Notes: generated by a model from the sequence alone, not told the origin. 64,000 nucleotides of DNA from Rhodopirellula sp. (GCA_002690925.1 NZGD01000094.1:1-64000); one strand, 5' to 3'; counted from the first letter of the stretch, positions 45,671 to 54,924 are shown. Numbers and translations are program-made.

Positions 45671-46185
45671 CCCATGGGATGCTCGTTCTTCTTACCGCCA
45701 AACAAAGTAGTCATCGAGCTGGAAAGCAGCGTGGCTTTTCTTTGCTGGAAATAATGCTAGCCCTTGCCATCCTCGGGGGCTCTCTGGCAATTCTCAGCCG
45801 GATTGTTGACACGGGAATCTCAGCGGCCCGCGAGGCTCGGGACTTGGCCAATGCTCGAATGATTTGTCAGGCGAAACTTTCTGAGGTGTTGTTGAACAGT
45901 ACAGCTGGATTCACGCCACAGACACAACCGTTAACTCCGGTGGACTCTTTCGACTCACAGTCCACTACTCCATTTGAGTTTTCGGTTGAGGTTCAGCCCG
46001 GACAACTCGGAGGTATTCTTTTAATCCGCGTTGTGGTCGAGGCTCAGAATCCTGACGGCGGCGAGCCACTGGCTCGTTATTCTCTCGTGCGATGGATGAT
46101 TGATCCTGCTTTGGGGCTAGAAGAACTGGAAGCCGAGGAAGAGGCTGCTCGGGAAGAAGCCGCCGGCATGGAGGGCTCGGCGTGA
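45667..46185 (+). CDS. gspI: Type II secretion minor pseudopilin GspI-like
   Basis: The 172-residue protein has a prepilin leader ending KQRG before FSLLEIMLALAILGGSLAIL, with Glu at +5. GspI-like features follow: AREARDLANARMICQAKLSEVLL, then beta strands (FEFSVEVQPGQL, LLIRVVVEAQ). The acidic C-terminal tail (EELEAEEEAAREEAAG) is unusual for GspI. It is coupled at both ends by overlapping start and stop codons. Confidence 0.87.
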   Translation: MTHGMLVLLTAKQSSHRAGKQRGFSLLEIMLALAILGGSLAILSRIVDTGISAAREARDLANARMICQAKLSEVLLNSTAGFTPQTQPLTPVDSFDSQSTTPFEFSVEVQPGQLGGILLIRVVVEAQNPDGGEPLARYSLVRWMIDPALGLEELEAEEEAAREEAAGMEGSA

Positions 46186-47186
46186 TGAGTTTAAAACGCA
46201 AAGCAATGAGAGCATTTACTCTGCTGGAGGTACTCCTTACCTTGGCAATGTCGGTGGTCTTGATGGGACTGATTGGCACCGCCTTTCAATTTTACGCTGT
46301 TGATATGAATGTCCGTAACATGGACATTCAGCAGACGCAGTTGGCGGCTTCGGTCATGCAGATGATCGAGGATGATTTGCGGGCAACGCTGCACAGTGAA
46401 CCTGCTGACATGTCGGGTCTCGAAGAGCTCTTATCTGCGAGTATCGGTGGTGAAGAGGGAGGCGGACAAGGTGGCAGTAGTGGGGATAGTGAAGAAGATC
46501 TTTCGGCGGCTGGTATCAGCACGGAGGTGGAAGAGGAGCCGATCGAAGCCATCGAAACGACGACTCTGGACCTGACGAGTGGCGTTGCTGTTCTGCAGAC
46601 TCCGGGATTGGTGGGTAATCAATATCAGATTCAACTCGATTTGAGCCGACTGCCGCGACTTGAGGAGTACGTTCAGTTGATGGACGAGACAACAACCGAT
46701 CTTCAGGATGTGCCCAGCGATTTGAAGACGGTTGCTTATTATGTGCAGGCTGATGAATCGATTGGTGGTGTCCTGGATTCGCTTGCGGAACTTGACCCGG
46801 ATGCAAGCGAATTGACGACGGGTGGTCTGGTTCGCCGGTCGCTCGATCGGGCGGCAACCGTGGAAGCGGCCACAATGGGGAATGTCAATACGCTCAACCA
46901 GACGGGAGATTTGCTTGCACCCGAAATCAAGTCGATCGAGTTTTCCTATTGGGATGGGCTGACGTGGCAATTGGAATGGAGCAGCGATGAATTTGGCGAG
47001 TTGCCACTCGCCGTCCAAGTCCGGATTTTCATGGTCGATCCAGCTCTCGCCGCGACCGAAAATGCCGATGCGATTTCTGCTTTGGGGCCGGATTCGATGC
47101 GTGTCTTCTCGCACATTGTCAGGTTACCAATGGCTGTGCCAATTGAGACTGAGGAAGATGAGGACTTGTCGGAGGCAGGTTTATGA
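46185..47186 (+). CDS. gspJ: Type II secretion minor pseudopilin GspJ-like with acidic insert
   Basis: The start is ATG 46185, one base into the gspI stop; a GTG at 46182 is possible. The leader ends KAMRA before FTLLEVLLTLAMSVVLMG. The 333-residue protein is longer than usual GspJ (about 200). Residues ~80-125 are a Gly/Ser/Glu-rich acidic insert. The later part, YYVQADES, SIEFSYWDGLTWQLEWSSD and LPLAVQVRIFM, matches the GspJ core. Its stop overlaps the ATG of gspK. Confidence 0.88.
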   Translation: MSLKRKAMRAFTLLEVLLTLAMSVVLMGLIGTAFQFYAVDMNVRNMDIQQTQLAASVMQMIEDDLRATLHSEPADMSGLEELLSASIGGEEGGGQGGSSGDSEEDLSAAGISTEVEEEPIEAIETTTLDLTSGVAVLQTPGLVGNQYQIQLDLSRLPRLEEYVQLMDETTTDLQDVPSDLKTVAYYVQADESIGGVLDSLAELDPDASELTTGGLVRRSLDRAATVEAATMGNVNTLNQTGDLLAPEIKSIEFSYWDGLTWQLEWSSDEFGELPLAVQVRIFMVDPALAATENADAISALGPDSMRVFSHIVRLPMAVPIETEEDEDLSEAGL

Positions 47187-48859
47187 ACCATTCCATCAAA
47201 TCGGCTCGCAATGGATTTTTTCTTGTGCTCGTTCTGATCGTCGTTGCAATCGCGACCATGGCGGTCTACTCGTTCACTGACTTGATGCTGGCTTACGATG
47301 ATTCGGCATACTTGTCTGGCGATATCGTCCAAACACGGGTTAACGTTGAGTCGGGTGCCGAAGCTGTTCGGCTATTGCTCGCAGAACCACCTGAACTGAG
47401 GGTTGACTATGGAGGTGTGTATAACAATCCGCAGATGTTCCAAGCGGTGAATGTGTCGCTTGGAGATGATAATTCGACTCCGTCTAATTTCTCGATTCTG
47501 GCGCCAGGGTTGAACGATGAGGGGAGATTAGCAGGGTTGAGGTTTGGTTTGCAAAATGAGTCTGCAAGACTGAATATCAACGCGCTTCCGATCCTGGAAA
47601 ATAGCTCGGCGGGGATGATGGCTTCTGTCCTGACCGCTACTGACGATGAGGATTCAAGTGGAGATACAACAAGCGACAACATCGCGGTATCTCTCCTGCT
47701 GACATTACCCGGAATGACTGAGGATATTGCCGATGCAATTCTCGACTGGCTGGATGAGGACGAAGAGGTACGGGCATTTGGTGCCGAAGCTGAATACTAC
47801 TCAATGTTGCCGACGCCGTACGTGCCAAAAAATGGTCCAGTTTTGAGCGTCGAGGAGTTGTTGTTGGTACGTGGCGTAACCCCGACCTTGTTGTTCGGCG
47901 CGGATGCGAATCGCAATGGAGTATTGGATGGTGACGAGCAACAACGCTTTGGTGCCACTGTGGAAACTGCCGGTTCACTCGGGTGGGCAGCCTACCTGAC
48001 CGTGCACGGTGCTGAGGCTAGCAAACGTCGTGATGGCAGTTTTCGCGTCAATGTGAATCAGGATGATCTGGAACTGTTATATGAGGAGTTATCAGAAGCT
48101 CTTGAAAATGATGATTACGCGACCTTCATCGCTGCTTATCGGATTGCTGGGCAGTCAAACTCAACAATGGCATTGCTGAGCGGAAATAGTGGTGGTGGCC
48201 AACAGTCTGAGGTGGAAGGTCGTTGGACTGCCGATCTGATGGGGGAACTTGATCTCAGTGGTGGGGGGGGGACTTCGTTGACACAGATCTTAGATCTGGT
48301 TGGAGCGACTGTAACGGTTGGTAATGGTGACAACGCCAGAACCTACAGCTCTCCTTTTTCGGAGGATCTTATTTCGATGGGGATCTATATGCCAATTTTA
48401 ATGGACACTTTGACTACTCAAGAGGTCGAAGTTATGCCGGGACGGATTAACCTAAACGAGTGCCCTGCCGAGCTCCTTTATGGCATTCCTCTTTTGCCTG
48501 AGGAAGCAGTTGAAGGGATTCTCGAAACGCGAGATGTGAATTCTGACGATCCGAATCGCCAGTTTGAAACGTGGCCGCTGGTCGAGGGCCTTGTGACGCT
48601 GGATGAGATGAGATTACTCACGCCATTAGTCACTTGCGGAGGTGATGTGTTTCGAGCACAGGTGGTGGGGTATTTTGAGCAGAGTGGTGTTTCGAGTCGT
48701 GCCGAGGTGATTATCGACGCAACGACAGTGAATCCGAAAATCGTGTTGTGGCGGGATTTGAGCCACTTGGGAAGAGGTTTCGATCTCTCCGTTTTAGGCT
48801 CACGGTCATTTACCGGTACCGAAGGTAACGACGGTGGTGGTAGTGAAGCGGGGAACTGA
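47183..48859 (+). CDS. gspK: Type II secretion minor pseudopilin GspK
   Basis: The 558-residue protein starts MNHSIKSARNGFFLVLVL, with the hydrophobic helix lacking Glu at +5, as is normal for GspK. The globular part contains SARLNINALPILE and LLLTLPGMTEDIADAILDWLDEDEEV, the helix-hairpin-helix region of GspK. PVLSVEELLLVRGV and, near the end, GRINLNECPAELLYGIPLL follow. It caps the pseudopilus tip with GspI and GspJ. It is longer than E. coli GspK (about 325), with inserts in the second domain. A 135-bp gap separates it from the next gene. Confidence 0.9.
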   Translation: MNHSIKSARNGFFLVLVLIVVAIATMAVYSFTDLMLAYDDSAYLSGDIVQTRVNVESGAEAVRLLLAEPPELRVDYGGVYNNPQMFQAVNVSLGDDNSTPSNFSILAPGLNDEGRLAGLRFGLQNESARLNINALPILENSSAGMMASVLTATDDEDSSGDTTSDNIAVSLLLTLPGMTEDIADAILDWLDEDEEVRAFGAEAEYYSMLPTPYVPKNGPVLSVEELLLVRGVTPTLLFGADANRNGVLDGDEQQRFGATVETAGSLGWAAYLTVHGAEASKRRDGSFRVNVNQDDLELLYEELSEALENDDYATFIAAYRIAGQSNSTMALLSGNSGGGQQSEVEGRWTADLMGELDLSGGGGTSLTQILDLVGATVTVGNGDNARTYSSPFSEDLISMGIYMPILMDTLTTQEVEVMPGRINLNECPAELLYGIPLLPEEAVEGILETRDVNSDDPNRQFETWPLVEGLVTLDEMRLLTPLVTCGGDVFRAQVVGYFEQSGVSSRAEVIIDATTVNPKIVLWRDLSHLGRGFDLSVLGSRSFTGTEGNDGGGSEAGN

Positions 48860-48994
48860 ATTTCAGTCATGGAGGGCTGGATCAAAGAGGCATGGTTGTA
48901 GCATGAGTGGTGATTGATGAATTGGTTTGCAGGTAGTTTTCGTGTCCAGAGAAAGTCTCGTGCATGAAATCGACAAGAATGAAGTGGAAAACAG

Positions 48995-50887
48995 ATGGTA
49001 AAAAAACTAGCAATCGATTGGGATGCAAGTGAACTGAGGTTGGTGGCCGCGCAGTGCAGCGGTAGCAACGTCAAAGTTACAGATGCGCGAGTGATACCAA
49101 TCGAGGACGATGTCCTTCAGACACTCAAGGCGGCTCTGGAAGGTCAGGGTATGGAAAATACCGAAACACTGATTGCGATCGGTCGTGGTCAGGCTGAATT
49201 GCGAGAGCTGCAATTGCCTCCTGTGCCTGAGGAAGAACTACCTGACATGGTTCGTTTTCAGGCCAGCAAGAGTTTTGCGACAGCTGGTGATAATGCGATC
49301 GTTGATTACCTCGTCACCAGTCGGAATGAAACGGGTGTCGAAATGATCGCCGCGGCTTTGGGTGCCGAGGAACTCAATGGGCTTCGCGGCATATGTGAAT
49401 CAGGAAGTCTTGTCGCAAAGAGGATTTCTATTCGTCCCCTTTCGGCTGCTGCCCTCTACCTGCTGAAGCAGGAACGCGCCAGTGCCAACGATATTGTTCT
49501 GATCGATCTACTTTCGGATGAAGCTGAAATTGTGGTTGCGCGAGAGGGACGCGTGATCTTTGTTCGTACCGTTCGGATGCCTTCTGCGGAAGAGGCGCGT
49601 GGGAGAGCTTTAGCCGGTGAACTCAAACGAAGTTTGGTTGCCTGTGGGTCCAGTGGGACGTTGGAGCGAGTTGTTCTGTGGGGCCGAGCAGCAGTGCATT
49701 CGCAGGATGTTGAGATGTTGGTGGAAGCCACTGAAAGTAAAGTCGAGGTGCTCGACCCATTCTCGCTGGTCGATGTGGGCCGCAACACGAAAGGAAACAT
49801 GCCTGAACATGTGGGGCGTTTGGCTCCGCTGGTTGGTCTCCTGGTTGCTGATGAAACCGGGGCTGATCGCCTGCTCGATTTCTTGAATCCGCGAAAGCGG
49901 GTGGAAGTGGTTGAAAGTCCGTATCGTAAATACCTGATCGCAGCAGTTCCTGTTGCTGTGGCAGCTCTAGTTGCATTCTTTATCTACCGCCAACTCGGAG
50001 CACTCGATGCTCAGATCGAGGGGCTGAAGATGGTTAATAATGACAAGCAGAAGGGTGTGAAAGCTGCGGATGAGAGTATCGCCCGGACCGAACTTGTTGA
50101 CACATATCTCGATGGTGATGTCAATTGGTTGAATGAGATCCGCAGACTTGCAGCAAAGGTTCCTGAATCTGATAAGTTGATTGTTCGCAGTGTTTCCGCC
50201 GTGATTGACAGCCGGAAAGGAGGTGGCACACTGACCGTTGAAGGAGCTGTTACGAAACCCGCTGTCATCGAAGAATTTGAGGGGGCGATTCGTGATGAAT
50301 TTCGAACAGTTCAAGGTGATGGTGCAAGTGAGGTGAGAACCTCTGATCAATATCGCTGGAGCTTCACCGAAACCATTAACATTGATCCCAGCCATATCCG
50401 TGATCAACGATACATCGGAATTAGGGAAGTTCCTGATGACGTTGATACAGATATCGCTGATGCTGACGCCGAACAAGATGCCTCCGATCACAGTGGGGAT
50501 TCATCCAGTACAAATCCTGAAGACGGGCTACCTGCCGATTCCAAGAGTCGAGGTTCTTCAAAAGAGGATGACGCAGAAGGCGTTGCTGAGAGTCAGGAGT
50601 TTAGTAGTGAGGATGCCGGGAAAGCTTCAGCTCAGGCGGATTCAGTTCAAGCCAAAAGTGAGGCAACCGAAGGGGATGACGATGAATCGCCAGCAGAAGA
50701 TCGCAGCGATGAATCGTCAGATGGCGACAGCCCTAAACCCGATCAGGACGCTGGGGAACCGGCGACTGGTGACAGCCCAACTAAGGGTGGGCAAAATGAA
50801 GAATTAGAAACAAGCCCCGAGCGTGAGCCAGCGGCAAGTACGGATGATGAAGTTGTTGCTGAAATTAGAACTGAGGTGAAGTCATGA
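48995..50887 (+). CDS. PilM/GspL-like actin-fold membrane protein with acidic tail
   Basis: The 630-residue protein starts with a PilM/GspL-type actin-like domain (residues 1-300: KLAIDWDASELRLVAA, PLSAAALYLLKQE, IVLIDLLSDEAEIVVAREG). A single membrane helix follows (about 313-331, YLIAAVPVAVAALVAFFIYR). A PilN-like periplasmic coiled coil and ferredoxin-like domain come next (about 335-465, VNWLNEIRRLAAKVP). The last ~150 residues are an Asp/Glu/Ser-rich, probably disordered tail. The cytoplasmic and periplasmic parts together correspond to GspL, or to PilM and PilN fused. It would link the secretion ATPase to the pseudopilus platform. Confidence 0.85.
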   Translation: MVKKLAIDWDASELRLVAAQCSGSNVKVTDARVIPIEDDVLQTLKAALEGQGMENTETLIAIGRGQAELRELQLPPVPEEELPDMVRFQASKSFATAGDNAIVDYLVTSRNETGVEMIAAALGAEELNGLRGICESGSLVAKRISIRPLSAAALYLLKQERASANDIVLIDLLSDEAEIVVAREGRVIFVRTVRMPSAEEARGRALAGELKRSLVACGSSGTLERVVLWGRAAVHSQDVEMLVEATESKVEVLDPFSLVDVGRNTKGNMPEHVGRLAPLVGLLVADETGADRLLDFLNPRKRVEVVESPYRKYLIAAVPVAVAALVAFFIYRQLGALDAQIEGLKMVNNDKQKGVKAADESIARTELVDTYLDGDVNWLNEIRRLAAKVPESDKLIVRSVSAVIDSRKGGGTLTVEGAVTKPAVIEEFEGAIRDEFRTVQGDGASEVRTSDQYRWSFTETINIDPSHIRDQRYIGIREVPDDVDTDIADADAEQDASDHSGDSSSTNPEDGLPADSKSRGSSKEDDAEGVAESQEFSSEDAGKASAQADSVQAKSEATEGDDDESPAEDRSDESSDGDSPKPDQDAGEPATGDSPTKGGQNEELETSPEREPAASTDDEVVAEIRTEVKS

Positions 50888-52065
50888 ATGAAAGAGAAAA
50901 GAACCTCGTCAAAATCATCGGAACAATGTTTGTTCTGTATCTACTCTGGTCTGGATACGGGCGTTATCAGTCCGCTGTCTCGCAGCGTGCAAAGCAGATT
51001 GCACAATTGACCAGCAAGCAAGCTGAACTCTCCGAAAAAGTTATGATGGGAGCGATTGCTGACGGAACGTTCGGTGAGTACATGGCACGATCGCTTCCTA
51101 GTAATCCCGAAACTGCTCGCAGTCAGTACCAGCAATGGTTGCTCGAATTAGTACATGACAAAGGGATGGATAATGTTCAGGTTGACTTCACGAGTTCTCG
51201 ACCCATGGGTGGAATTTACCAGAAGGTGGACTTCCGAATCACGGGCGCAACCGAACTGCCCGAATTGATAGGAATGATGCACGACTTTTATGCGAAAGAT
51301 TACCTGCATCGGATTCGTGAGTTGACCATTGTGCCAGTCAAAAAAGGCGGGTTTACCGTTACGATGAACGTCGATGTCATTGCACTGGCAAACGCTCCGG
51401 ATGACTTGCCCGAACGTTCAGAACCGTCTTATCGCGTTGATGCGGATGCTGATGCATACATCGCAGCGATTATGAATCGCAATCTTTATGAGCCACCCAA
51501 CCAACCACCACGTTACAGTGGTGGCCGCTCGATTGAAGCCGTTGTTGGTAGGGACTCACCGACGCCTTTGACTTTCAAAGATCCAGAAGGTCACGACATT
51601 AGATTTGAGCTGGCAGAGGAGCCACCAGAGTTCGTGCGTCTTGATTCCAGAAGCGGGACCCTACGAGTGAACTCTGATGTGACGCAGGAATTTGAAGTCT
51701 TGGTTCGAGCGATCGACAGTGGATATCCGCAGCAGACAACAGAACAAAATATCACTGTTCGTGTTGTCGATCCGCCACCGCCACCGGCTGAGCCGCCTGC
51801 CAAGCCGTCGTTTGATGACGCATCGCAAACGGTATTGACCGCATTGGTTCAAAGCAGGGATGACTGGACTGCTTGGATGCATGTGCGAACACGCGATCAG
51901 ACTCTCAAGTTGAAGATAGGTGATAGTTTCGAAATTGGCAGCCTCAAGGGAACTGTGTTCGATGTGAATCCTCGCTTTGCGACCCTCGAAATTGATGGTA
52001 GACGCTTTGAATTGAGGCCTGCTGGAAATCTGGGAGCGGCTGCAAAGCGGTCTGAGGTTGATTGA
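50884..52065 (+). CDS. GspM/PilO-like protein fused to a cadherin-like and a PilP/GspC-like domain
   Basis: The ATG at 50884 overlaps the previous stop (ATGA). The 393-residue protein has a membrane helix at about 8-25, a coiled coil, and a PilO/GspM-like ferredoxin fold (about 80-170: LPELIGMMHDFYAKDYLHRI). Residues ~225-297 resemble a cadherin-like Ig domain (PLTFKDPEGHDIRFEL, FVRLDSRSGTLRV, FEVLVRAIDSG). A Pro-rich linker follows. Residues ~315-380 resemble the PilP/GspC periplasmic domain (LKIGDSFEIGSLKGTVFDV). The last part would contact the secretin. The domain reading is by eye; the cadherin and PilP parts are the less certain ones. Confidence 0.78.
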   Translation: MNEREKNLVKIIGTMFVLYLLWSGYGRYQSAVSQRAKQIAQLTSKQAELSEKVMMGAIADGTFGEYMARSLPSNPETARSQYQQWLLELVHDKGMDNVQVDFTSSRPMGGIYQKVDFRITGATELPELIGMMHDFYAKDYLHRIRELTIVPVKKGGFTVTMNVDVIALANAPDDLPERSEPSYRVDADADAYIAAIMNRNLYEPPNQPPRYSGGRSIEAVVGRDSPTPLTFKDPEGHDIRFELAEEPPEFVRLDSRSGTLRVNSDVTQEFEVLVRAIDSGYPQQTTEQNITVRVVDPPPPPAEPPAKPSFDDASQTVLTALVQSRDDWTAWMHVRTRDQTLKLKIGDSFEIGSLKGTVFDVNPRFATLEIDGRRFELRPAGNLGAAAKRSEVD

Positions 52066-52892
52066 TCAGCCCACGGGTCACTCTTTTGCTTGTGACTGGA
52101 TTAGGTCAGAAACTCGTTGTACGAAAGAATCTGTTGAGCGAATCTGCCCGTGTTTCGGCGATTCATTGCAAATCGCTTTCCCTTCAATATCCTGGCGGAA
52201 CTCGGGCTGTTGATAACATAAGCCTGAAAGTGAATCCCGGTGAAATCGTTTCATTGATCGGCCCAAGTGGGTGCGGGAAGACAACCTTGCTGAGGCTTAT
52301 GGCGGGCCTCGAACAGCCCACCGAAGGGGCGGTTAGTTTGGATCCGCCGGTGCGAGGTGATGCAGGTGGAATCGCTTTTGTCTTCCAGCAGCCCTCTTTG
52401 TTGCCGTGGCGAACGGCCATTCAAAATGTTGTTCTGCCGCTTGATTTGATCGGTAAAGGATCCGCATCAGATCGGCGAGAAATCGCATCAGAGTTGCTGA
52501 AAACAGTGGGGCTGGCAGACGCAGCAAAATGCTTTCCATCGGAGCTGTCGGGTGGAATGAAAATGCGTGTCTCTATCGCACGAGCGCTGGCTACGAGTCC
52601 ACACGTGTTATTGCTGGATGAGCCTTTTGCCGCGCTTGATGATATGTTGCGGAATCAATTGGGTCAGCTCCTCTTGGAGCTTTGGGAAAGGCGGCACTTC
52701 ACTGTTGTCATGGTGACTCACAACATTGCTGAATCCGTGCTTTTGTCCAATCGGATCGCGGTCATGCGTGAGGGAGCATTGGCGAGTGTTCTTGACAATC
52801 CATTACCACAGCCACGTAATGAAGAAATGCGTACAACCGGCGAATTTGGTGAGTTCTATGGCCATGTCAGCCGCGCGCTGCGGGGAGGGTAA
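52062..52892 (+). CDS. NitT/TauT-type ABC transporter ATPase
   Basis: The frame starts with a TTG overlapping the previous stop codon; a TTG 24 codons later is an alternative that trims a poorly conserved leader. The 276-residue protein has Walker A GPSGCGKTTLL, Q-loop FVFQQPSLLPWR, signature LSGGMKMRVS and Walker B LLLDEPFAAL. These match the SsuB/TauB/ThiZ group, which powers uptake of sulfonates, nitrate or pyrimidine precursors. It is followed by its permease and binding protein. The overlap places it in the same transcript as the secretion genes. Confidence 0.92.
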   Translation: MISPRVTLLLVTGLGQKLVVRKNLLSESARVSAIHCKSLSLQYPGGTRAVDNISLKVNPGEIVSLIGPSGCGKTTLLRLMAGLEQPTEGAVSLDPPVRGDAGGIAFVFQQPSLLPWRTAIQNVVLPLDLIGKGSASDRREIASELLKTVGLADAAKCFPSELSGGMKMRVSIARALATSPHVLLLDEPFAALDDMLRNQLGQLLLELWERRHFTVVMVTHNIAESVLLSNRIAVMREGALASVLDNPLPQPRNEEMRTTGEFGEFYGHVSRALRGG

Positions 52893-52895
52893 TTG

Positions 52896-53696
52896 ATGAC
52901 TGCAGTTCTTTCACCGCGGCAGCGTGAGATCCTCGTGAGTGTAAGCCTGGTCGCAACTGTCGCTTGCATCGTGCTTGGCATTTGGGAATTCGTTGTATGG
53001 AAGTTTGATTTGCCAAAGGCACTGTTGCCGACCCCTCGGCAATGCTGGACTGCGGCTGTGTTGGAAAGAGTCGCCTTGTTTCGAGCGACACTCTCAACAG
53101 GTTTTGCTGCCTTGAGCGGCTTGTTGGTGGCGGTTGTTGTGGGCTACGCTTTGGCTGTCCTCTTTAGTCAATCTCGCAGTCTTCGGTTGGCCCTGTTTCC
53201 GTATGTGATTCTACTGCAGACTGTTCCAATCGTCGCAATTGCACCATTGCTCATCGTTTGGAGTGGATACACATTTCGAACGGTGCTCATTGTTACTGCG
53301 ATCGTGTGTCTGTTCCCGATCGTCAACAGCGTGACGGGAGGATTGATGAGTACGAAGCAGGATACAAATGACCTGTTTCGCTTGTATGGAGCAGGACGCT
53401 GGAAACGTTTGCTGCATTTGCAAATTCCATCTTCTGTCAATCATCTGATGCTAGGTACTAAGACTAGCAGCGGATTGGCTGTCATTGGTGCGATTGTAGC
53501 GGAGTTTTTCGTTGGAAATAGCACCTCCTATGATGGCTTGGGAACACTCATGACTGGTTGGGCTAACTTGTTGAAAACAGATGCATTGGTGTCTGCTGTT
53601 TTTGCATCGGCCATGCTTGGCATCCTCTTGTTTGGCACGATTCATCTGATCTCGGCTGTCTTACTGCGACGTTGGACAACACTTGCGGTGGCTTGA
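52896..53696 (+). CDS. NitT/TauT-type ABC transporter permease
   Basis: ATG 52896 is preceded at six bases by GGGGAGGG (52882-52889), an excellent ribosome-binding site; a TTG one codon earlier also exists. The 266-residue protein has about six membrane segments and the BPD_transp_1 coupling motif region (RLYGAGRWKRLLHLQIPSS). LLPTPRQCWTA near the N-terminus and IVAEFFVGNSTSYDGLGTLM are typical of the SsuC/ThiX family. Four bases separate it from the ATPase stop codon. Confidence 0.92.
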   Translation: MTAVLSPRQREILVSVSLVATVACIVLGIWEFVVWKFDLPKALLPTPRQCWTAAVLERVALFRATLSTGFAALSGLLVAVVVGYALAVLFSQSRSLRLALFPYVILLQTVPIVAIAPLLIVWSGYTFRTVLIVTAIVCLFPIVNSVTGGLMSTKQDTNDLFRLYGAGRWKRLLHLQIPSSVNHLMLGTKTSSGLAVIGAIVAEFFVGNSTSYDGLGTLMTGWANLLKTDALVSAVFASAMLGILLFGTIHLISAVLLRRWTTLAVA

Positions 53697-53835
53697 TACC
53701 CCACCTGCAGGCTTCTGTTTGATGCTGATCGCAATGAAGGGAACACTAGACTCCAGTTTTTCTCTTTAGCTGGCAGGAAGGGGCTTCCCTAGGTCAATCC
53801 ATGAGAGCGATACTATGGCTGTATTTCATTCGCTT

Positions 53836-53840
53836 GGAGG
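53836..53840 (+). promoter_or_regulatory. Ribosome-binding site deciding the binding-protein start
   Basis: GGAGG lies 10 bases before GTG 53851 and inside the longer frame that opens at ATG 53815. It favours GTG as the true start. Confidence 0.65.
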
Positions 53841-53850
53841 TTGCATTCCC

Positions 53851-54867
53851 GTGATTCGTGTCATTGTTTTAACGTTCGGGCTTGCCATTCTGATCATGAG
53901 TGGCTGTGGCCCTTCGTCTACATCGTCTAATTCCACTGGAAGCACTTCTGGCAACAGGGCTCCGGATGATTCGTCCTCGAGTTCGCCTGTGGCAATTCAA
54001 TTGAATTGGTATCCGGAGTCTGAGCACGGTGGCGTTTTCCAGGCAGAAGCGGAGGGTGGTTATCAGGCTGCAGGGTTAAACGTCGACATCAGGCCCGGTG
54101 GGCGGAGCGCGCCAGTAGCGCAGGAACTCGCTTTGGGACGAGTTCAGTTTGGTTTTGCCAACGCAGATGATGTGGTGGTTTACCGTCGTCAAGGCTTGGA
54201 TGTTGTCGCCGTGTTGGCGGCCATGCAGGACAACCCGCGATGTATTCTTGTGCAGGAAAAAAGTGGTGTTGATTCGTTGAGTGGCCTAGGGGGGCTGACG
54301 CTGCAATGCCAGGCAGGACGACCTTATTTGGAGTTCATGCGGTCCAAGGGTCTGTTGGAAAAAGTTAAGGAAGTGCCCTACTTTGGTTCCGTCGCGCCAC
54401 TCGTTGCCGATCCGAAAATAGCGATTCAGGGCTACAGTTGTGCTGAGCCGTTATTGGCAGAACAGGAGGGGGTGAAGGTTCGAGTGCTGATGGTTAGCGA
54501 ACTCGGCTGGAATCCTTATTCCAGCGTATTGATCACAACTGGCAAGCTAATCAATGAACAGCCCGAACTGGTCCGCGACTTCGTAAAAGCAACGCAAGCT
54601 GGTTGGGAGTCCTATTTGAAGGATCCTGGTAAAGGGAATGCGGATATCCTCGCAGAGAATGACCATGGAATGACGGCTGACGTGCTCAAGTTTGGAAGCG
54701 AGCAAATGCGAAGCCTCGCAATGCCCACCGGAGACCAATCCAAGGTGTTTGGTCGCATGTCGCTGAAACGTTGGGCTGAGCTCATTGATCAAATGGACGT
54801 ACTGGATCCGTCGCAGGCCCGGTTGGTGAAGCCAGAGGATTGTTTCACCGATAAGTTTTTGAAATGA
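53851..54867 (+). CDS. NMT1/THI5-like ABC substrate-binding lipoprotein
   Basis: GTG 53851 is chosen because it follows GGAGG and gives a compact lipoprotein signal (MIRVIVLTFGLAILIMSGC); the frame opens at ATG 53815. A Ser/Thr-rich linker precedes the binding domain. IQLNWYPESEHGGVFQAEAE, YQAAGLNVDIRPGG, LALGRVQFGFANADDVVVYR and GLTLQCQAGRPYLEF match the NMT1/ThiY group, which binds thiamine pyrimidine precursors or similar. The 338-residue protein is the partner of the ATPase and permease just upstream (154-bp gap). The ligand is uncertain; no TPP riboswitch is visible. Confidence 0.88.
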   Translation: MIRVIVLTFGLAILIMSGCGPSSTSSNSTGSTSGNRAPDDSSSSSPVAIQLNWYPESEHGGVFQAEAEGGYQAAGLNVDIRPGGRSAPVAQELALGRVQFGFANADDVVVYRRQGLDVVAVLAAMQDNPRCILVQEKSGVDSLSGLGGLTLQCQAGRPYLEFMRSKGLLEKVKEVPYFGSVAPLVADPKIAIQGYSCAEPLLAEQEGVKVRVLMVSELGWNPYSSVLITTGKLINEQPELVRDFVKATQAGWESYLKDPGKGNADILAENDHGMTADVLKFGSEQMRSLAMPTGDQSKVFGRMSLKRWAELIDQMDVLDPSQARLVKPEDCFTDKFLK

Positions 54868-54924
54868 CCAGATGCCAGGGTTGTGCGGTCCATGACCGCC
54901 GCCAGCTTGGGATAGGAAACACCT

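Noticed and set aside
46431-47114. 227-codon minus-strand frame inside gspJ
   Set aside because: Antisense to a coupled pseudopilin gene; rich in Arg/Ile/His as in reverse reading of acidic codons.
48478-49074. 198-codon minus-strand frame across the gspK-pilM gap
   Set aside because: Antisense to two clear genes, no signal, domain or ribosome-binding site.
53697-53850. TPP riboswitch ahead of the ThiY-like binding protein
   Set aside because: The 154-bp gap has none of the conserved thiamine-riboswitch core sequences.
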